From Oscillospiraceae bacterium (GTDB lineage: Bacteria > Bacillota > Clostridia > Oscillospirales > Acutalibacteraceae): DNA of 8,605 nt. Positions within the stretch are counted from its first letter, which is position 1. Every line of letters starts with the position of its first letter. The translations under genes were made by a program, and so were the position numbers. Location: positions 1 through 8,605 of the forward strand of contig WRDE01000068.1 in NCBI GenBank assembly GCA_009783605.1. The letters are read 5' to 3'. The notes below the pieces were generated by a model that was given only the letters and a program-made list of their open reading frames with translations, was not told the DNA's origin and ran no database searches. Below are positions 5,023-8,605 of this stretch, piece by piece.

Positions 5023-8000
5023 ATGCGAGCCGAGATCATCACTGTCAGTACCGGGCTGCTGACGGGGGACGCCGACAATACGCACAGCCGGTATATTGCC
5101 GCGCAGCTGGCGGCCTGCGGGCTGCCGGCGGTGATGCAGACCACGGTGGGGGGCGACCGGGTCCGGCTGGCGGAGACGCTGGAGCTGGCCCGGCAGCGCA
5201 GCGATCTGATCCTCATCACCGGCGGGCTGGCCGACGGGCTGACCAAGGAGACGGTCTGCCGGTTCTTGGGGATCCCGCTGTCGCTGCATGAGGAAAGCTG
5301 GGAGCGGATAACCGCCCGATATTACCCTGATGACGGTGACGCGAAGCCCTCTGAAAATGACCGCAGGCAGGCGATGATACCCGAGGGCGCGGTTGTTTTT
5401 CCCAACGACAGCGGCATTTCCCCGGGCATGGCGATCGAGCGGTATGACCAGAGTTATATCCTGCTGCCGGGTCCGGCGGCCGAGCTGATCCCGATGTTTG
5501 AGCGGTATGCGGCGCCTTATTTGGTCAAGTTCAGCGGCGAGGTGTTCTGTTTTGCCACCGTCGGCATCTTCGGGATGGCGGAATCGGCCATCACCGAACA
5601 GCTGGCCGATTTGACCGAGACGGGAAACCCTGTTGCCGTATGCTATACCGGCGAAAACGCAGTTATAACCGCCGGCGAGGTCCGGCTGCGGATCACCGCC
5701 CGGGGGACCGGCCAGGGGGCGGCCCAAAGCCTCTGCGGCCAGACGGTGGAGGAGATCATCAACCGTTTCGGCGGGGCGGTTTACAGCGTTGACGGCGGTT
5801 CGTTAGTCGAACGCGTGGTGGCGCTGCTGGCCGGACATGAGATGAAAATCGCCACCGCCGAATCCTGTACCGCCGGTATGCTGTCGGAACGGCTGACCGG
5901 GGTGGCCGGGGCGTCGGCGGTGTTTGAATGCGGCGTCGCCGCCTATTCCCCTGAGATAAAACAGAATATGCTGGGGGTTCCGGGGCCGCTGCTGGCGGAA
6001 CAGGGCGCCGTCTGCGCCGACGTGGCCGCCGCGATGGCGTCCGGCGTCCGGCAGCGGGCCGGCGCCCATATCGGCGTCGGTATCACTGGGGTAGCCGGCC
6101 CCGGTCCCAGCGGAAATATCGCCGCCGGCACGGTATTTATCGCGGTGGCCGACGATAAACGGGTGTGGGTAAAGGAATTGTCCGAGGCCGTCCGGGAGCA
6201 GTCCGGAGAAACCGGCAGCGCCGGGAATTTGGACCGGGAACAGGTCCGGCGGCTGGCGACCTCCCACGCATTGGATATGGTCCGGCGGTATATAGAAGCG
6301 CTGCCCGCCGTGCTGGCCGGCGGAAAGTTGCTGGCGGAGGAATCCCGGGACACGGGAGCGTTAAAAAAACGCCGGTTGGTTTTTACCAGACACCGGCTCA
6401 AATTTATCCGCCGGCTGCTGATCACCACCGGCCTGATCATGACGGTATTCTTCGGGTGGCAGTCCTTCAACAGGTATTTTTCCGCCCCGGGGCAGAACCG
6501 GACCCATTATGACCAACTGAAAGGGTTATACAAGGCCGGATTCAACACGGTGGCGGGGGCCAACGCCACGGTGCGGTATCCGGCCGGGATGCTGCCCGCT
6601 TTCCGGGAGCTGTATGATCTCAACCCGGATATCCGCGGCTGGCTGACTATCGACGGGACAGGGATCCATTATCCGGTGGTCCAAAACGATGATAAGGACT
6701 ATGCCCGCATCGACTTCAGCGGAAAAAGCTCGGATTTCGGGGTATTGTATTTTGATGCCGGCAGCTTGGACAGCGCCGATGAGGTCAACCGGGTGCTGAC
6801 GATACAGGGCAACAGCGCGCCGGATAACCAGATGTTTTCGCCGCTGATTCTGTATACCGCCCGGGATTACTGGTTGGAGCATCCGGTGGCGGTGATGAAC
6901 ACCCTGTATGAGGCCGCCCGCTGGCAGGTTTTTGCGGTGATGTATGTGGAGGAGCCCGGGGGGGACGGATTTGATTACCGCCGGGGCGATTTCACGGGCG
7001 ACGAGGATTTCGCGGCGTTTATCGAGCAGCTGTGCCGCCGTTCGCTCTATATCTCAACGGTGACGCCGGAGGTCAGCGACCGGCTGCTGCTGCTGGCCAC
7101 CGAACCGCTTGGTAAAAATGGATTGAAGTTAGTGGTCTGCGCCCGGCGGCTGGCGGACGGGGAGCAGCAGGCCGAAGAGGGGGAGCTGCTCTTTAACCCG
7201 CAGGCGATTTTGCCGCCGGGGCTGACGGCCGGGGAGGCCACGGCAGCGTATACCGCCTCCGCCGCGTCTGCCGCGGCGGAAACAACCGCGTTAGAAACTT
7301 CCGCGCCGCCCGCTCTTACCGACGCTCCGACGACAACAGTGACGGCCGCCACCGCCGGTACCGAGACGGTCCGGGAGACAACCGAAACGACTGCTTCCGC
7401 CGCCGCGCCGGCCACGACAGCGCCGCCGACCGCGGCGACCGCTCCGGAACCGCCGAAGACAACCGATCCGGCGCCGCCGGTCAGCGGGGAGCTGCCGGTC
7501 ACGCCTTACGCCGAGCAGACCGCGTATTCGGCGCTGAAGCTGTGGATCAACGGCGCCTCCTACCCGGTCACCACCCCCGAACAGCTGCAATATGCTGTCG
7601 CCTGTGTGGTGAAGCAGGAGCTGGGATCGGCCGCGTATATGGTGAATTCCACCGAGGCCCAGAAAGCCCAGGCGGTGGCCAGTTATTCCTATATGCTGCA
7701 TTTCTGCGTCACCCAAAAACGGGAATTCGGCATCTCCAAAACCATCAATTTAGATAACGCCAACGACCGGAAAATCTATCAGGCGGTGGGCGAGGTGCTG
7801 GGGGTCAAGATCATCCACCCGGGCGCCGGCTCGCTCGCGGGTTCGGTGATCAGCACCATGTATTTCGCCAGCAGCAACGGCGGGACCGCCAACTGCCAGA
7901 ATGTGTTCACCGCCAGCCTGCCGTATCTCAAAGCGGTACCCAGCCCGTATGAGACCGAAAGCTATCTCAGCAAATACGGCGAGAGGCTGACCTCTAACTA

Positions 8001-8460
8001 CAGCATCTCTTTCGCGTCGCTGAAGGCGAAATTGAACACATATGTGTCCAACCGGACCGGCGGTCGGGCGAAATCGGTGGATTTCGATCCGCCGGCAAGC
8101 CAGAACGGCGTGCTGGTTCCGGTTTACGCGACTTCTTATGACACCTTCGGCGGGTATGTGGTCAGCACCAACTGCTACTATACCGACAACGGCAAAAAAA
8201 TCTATCTGCGCGGCATCGACATCCGCGGCGCCATCGGCAACAACACCCTGCGTTCCCACGCCTTTACCGTCGATTATAACCAATCCACCGACATGCTGAC
8301 CTTCACCGCCGGCGGCTACGGCCACGGCGTCGGCCTGAGCCAGATGGGCGCGGTGGGGTACGCCAACGAGGCGGGCTGGACCTATGAGCAGATTTTGAAA
8401 CACTATTACTCGATCACGGCCGATTCAGCGCATCAGATATGCCGGCCGCGGTGGGAGTAG
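5023..8460 (+). CDS. CinA - membrane segment - inactive sortase-B-like - SpoIID fusion protein
   Basis: One uninterrupted frame of 1145 residues. Residues 1-430 are CinA: a divergent MoCF-like domain (1-170), a KH-like middle (171-255, RLRITARG) and a PncC-type NMN deamidase domain (258-425) with TAESCT (Ser281), AYSPEIK (Lys313) and GITGVAGPGPSG; this last part looks intact and would recycle pyridine nucleotides. Residues 447-464 are basic and 461-479 form one membrane segment, so CinA faces the cytoplasm. Residues 495-710 align with class B sortases (NPDIRGWLTI, YPVVQNDDKDY, DNQMF, VSDRLLLLAT), but the catalytic His is Asn597 (QGN), the Cys is Glu694 (LATE) and the ENxR Arg is absent (KNGLK). 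Residues 735-825 are a Thr/Ala/Pro-rich linker. Residues 833-1135 are SpoIID, a glycan-strand lytic transglycosylase family, with probable catalytic Glu866 (VVKQEL), TEAQKAQAVASYSY, SSNGGT and GGYGHGVGLSQMGA (1097-1110). Usual CinA has about 410 residues and usual SpoIID 300-400. A separate internal start is not evident. Confidence 0.9.
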   Translation: MRAEIITVSTGLLTGDADNTHSRYIAAQLAACGLPAVMQTTVGGDRVRLAETLELARQRSDLILITGGLADGLTKETVCRFLGIPLSLHEESWERITARYYPDDGDAKPSENDRRQAMIPEGAVVFPNDSGISPGMAIERYDQSYILLPGPAAELIPMFERYAAPYLVKFSGEVFCFATVGIFGMAESAITEQLADLTETGNPVAVCYTGENAVITAGEVRLRITARGTGQGAAQSLCGQTVEEIINRFGGAVYSVDGGSLVERVVALLAGHEMKIATAESCTAGMLSERLTGVAGASAVFECGVAAYSPEIKQNMLGVPGPLLAEQGAVCADVAAAMASGVRQRAGAHIGVGITGVAGPGPSGNIAAGTVFIAVADDKRVWVKELSEAVREQSGETGSAGNLDREQVRRLATSHALDMVRRYIEALPAVLAGGKLLAEESRDTGALKKRRLVFTRHRLKFIRRLLITTGLIMTVFFGWQSFNRYFSAPGQNRTHYDQLKGLYKAGFNTVAGANATVRYPAGMLPAFRELYDLNPDIRGWLTIDGTGIHYPVVQNDDKDYARIDFSGKSSDFGVLYFDAGSLDSADEVNRVLTIQGNSAPDNQMFSPLILYTARDYWLEHPVAVMNTLYEAARWQVFAVMYVEEPGGDGFDYRRGDFTGDEDFAAFIEQLCRRSLYISTVTPEVSDRLLLLATEPLGKNGLKLVVCARRLADGEQQAEEGELLFNPQAILPPGLTAGEATAAYTASAASAAAETTALETSAPPALTDAPTTTVTAATAGTETVRETTETTASAAAPATTAPPTAATAPEPPKTTDPAPPVSGELPVTPYAEQTAYSALKLWINGASYPVTTPEQLQYAVACVVKQELGSAAYMVNSTEAQKAQAVASYSYMLHFCVTQKREFGISKTINLDNANDRKIYQAVGEVLGVKIIHPGAGSLAGSVISTMYFASSNGGTANCQNVFTASLPYLKAVPSPYETESYLSKYGERLTSNYSISFASLKAKLNTYVSNRTGGRAKSVDFDPPASQNGVLVPVYATSYDTFGGYVVSTNCYYTDNGKKIYLRGIDIRGAIGNNTLRSHAFTVDYNQSTDMLTFTAGGYGHGVGLSQMGAVGYANEAGWTYEQILKHYYSITADSAHQICRPRWE
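6363..6369 (+). other. A7 run at the CinA/membrane-segment junction
   Basis: TTA-AAA-AAA-CGC places A-AAA-AAA in the phase of a -1 slippery heptamer, at codons 447-449, just after the CinA domain and just before the membrane segment. A -1 slip would end at the TGA at 6510-6512; a +1 slip would end within about 17 codons. Either would release a soluble CinA. Equally, a miscounted run would be an assembly artefact. Confidence 0.35.
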
Positions 8461-8605
8461 GAGTGAGGAATTAGGAGTTCATTAGACTTCCTCGGGAATT
8501 AAGCGTGAGCGGATAAACGAAGATTTTTTTCGTCCCGCAAGGAAAAAAGCGCAGGAATAATTTGTTTATTACGAGCATTTTTGACGCAGCGGGACGGAAA
8601 AAAGA
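8461..8605. repeat. Gene-free tail with a long imperfect inverted repeat
   Basis: No gene starts in the last 145 bases. After a GAGGAATTAGGAG-type spacer, TTTTTTTCGTCCCGC (8524-8538) faces GCGGGACGGAAAAAA (8589-8603) with one mismatch that would be a G-U pair in RNA. Between them, GGAAAAAAGC (8541-8550) partly pairs with GCATTTTT (8575-8582) and AATAA with TTATT around a short loop, so the whole 80 bases can fold into one long interrupted hairpin. It may end the fusion-gene transcript or be a copy of a dispersed intergenic repeat. Confidence 0.6.

Noticed and set aside
6336..6342. GGAGGAA as a ribosome binding site for a separate membrane-sortase-SpoIID gene
   Set aside because: No in-frame ATG, GTG or TTG lies 4-15 bases downstream; the nearest is TTG at 6376, 33 bases away.
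7291..7716. Arg/Gly-rich minus-strand frames under the linker and SpoIID region
   Set aside because: Shadow frames expected from very GC-rich codons; the + strand frame has clear family motifs.

Overview
The window looks like chromosomal DNA from a GC-rich Gram-positive anaerobe of the Clostridia, with Oscillospiraceae/Ruminococcaceae-like gut bacteria as the best guess. The reasons are a class B sortase, a SpoIID-type peptidoglycan enzyme, a ThiI without a rhodanese domain that has a cysteine desulfurase close by (the Bacillus/Clostridium arrangement), AGGAG-type ribosome binding sites, and short degenerate intergenic repeats. All genes lie on the + strand. The taxonomic guess is inference; no rRNA or marker gene is present.

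Layout: (1) 2-979, the 3' part of a cysteine desulfurase gene, carrying an in-frame 18-bp tandem repeat. (2) 1010-2617, a catalytically complete class B sortase with a 100-residue cytoplasmic N-terminus and a long Thr/Pro-rich C-terminal tail. (3) 2618-2847, an AT-rich spacer with a ~60-bp direct repeat, an inverted copy of its start and a heptamer array. (4) 2848-4047, thiI, full length and in one frame but cut by an amber codon at 3274-3276. (5) 4048-4172, two strong inverted repeats, the second centred on the -35 box of a near-consensus promoter. (6) 4173-4961, a much lower-GC sugar-phosphate isomerase/epimerase-like TIM barrel. (7) 5023-8460, one 1145-codon gene: CinA, membrane segment, sortase-B-like domain without catalytic residues, Thr/Ala/Pro-rich linker, SpoIID domain. 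(8) 8461-8605, no gene, but a long imperfect inverted repeat.

Two themes run through the window. The first is sulfur transfer to tRNA: the desulfurase would supply persulfide sulfur to ThiI for 4-thiouridine, if the amber codon is not real or is tolerated. The second is cell-surface assembly: an active sortase and, about 4 kb downstream, a sortase-like domain that kept the fold signature (VSD+LLxLxT) but lost His, Cys and Arg. That second domain is tethered to a peptidoglycan-cutting SpoIID domain outside the cell and a CinA/NMN-deamidase module inside. This fusion is the best candidate for something undescribed. Everything was read by eye and from recalled family motifs; no search or structure prediction was run.
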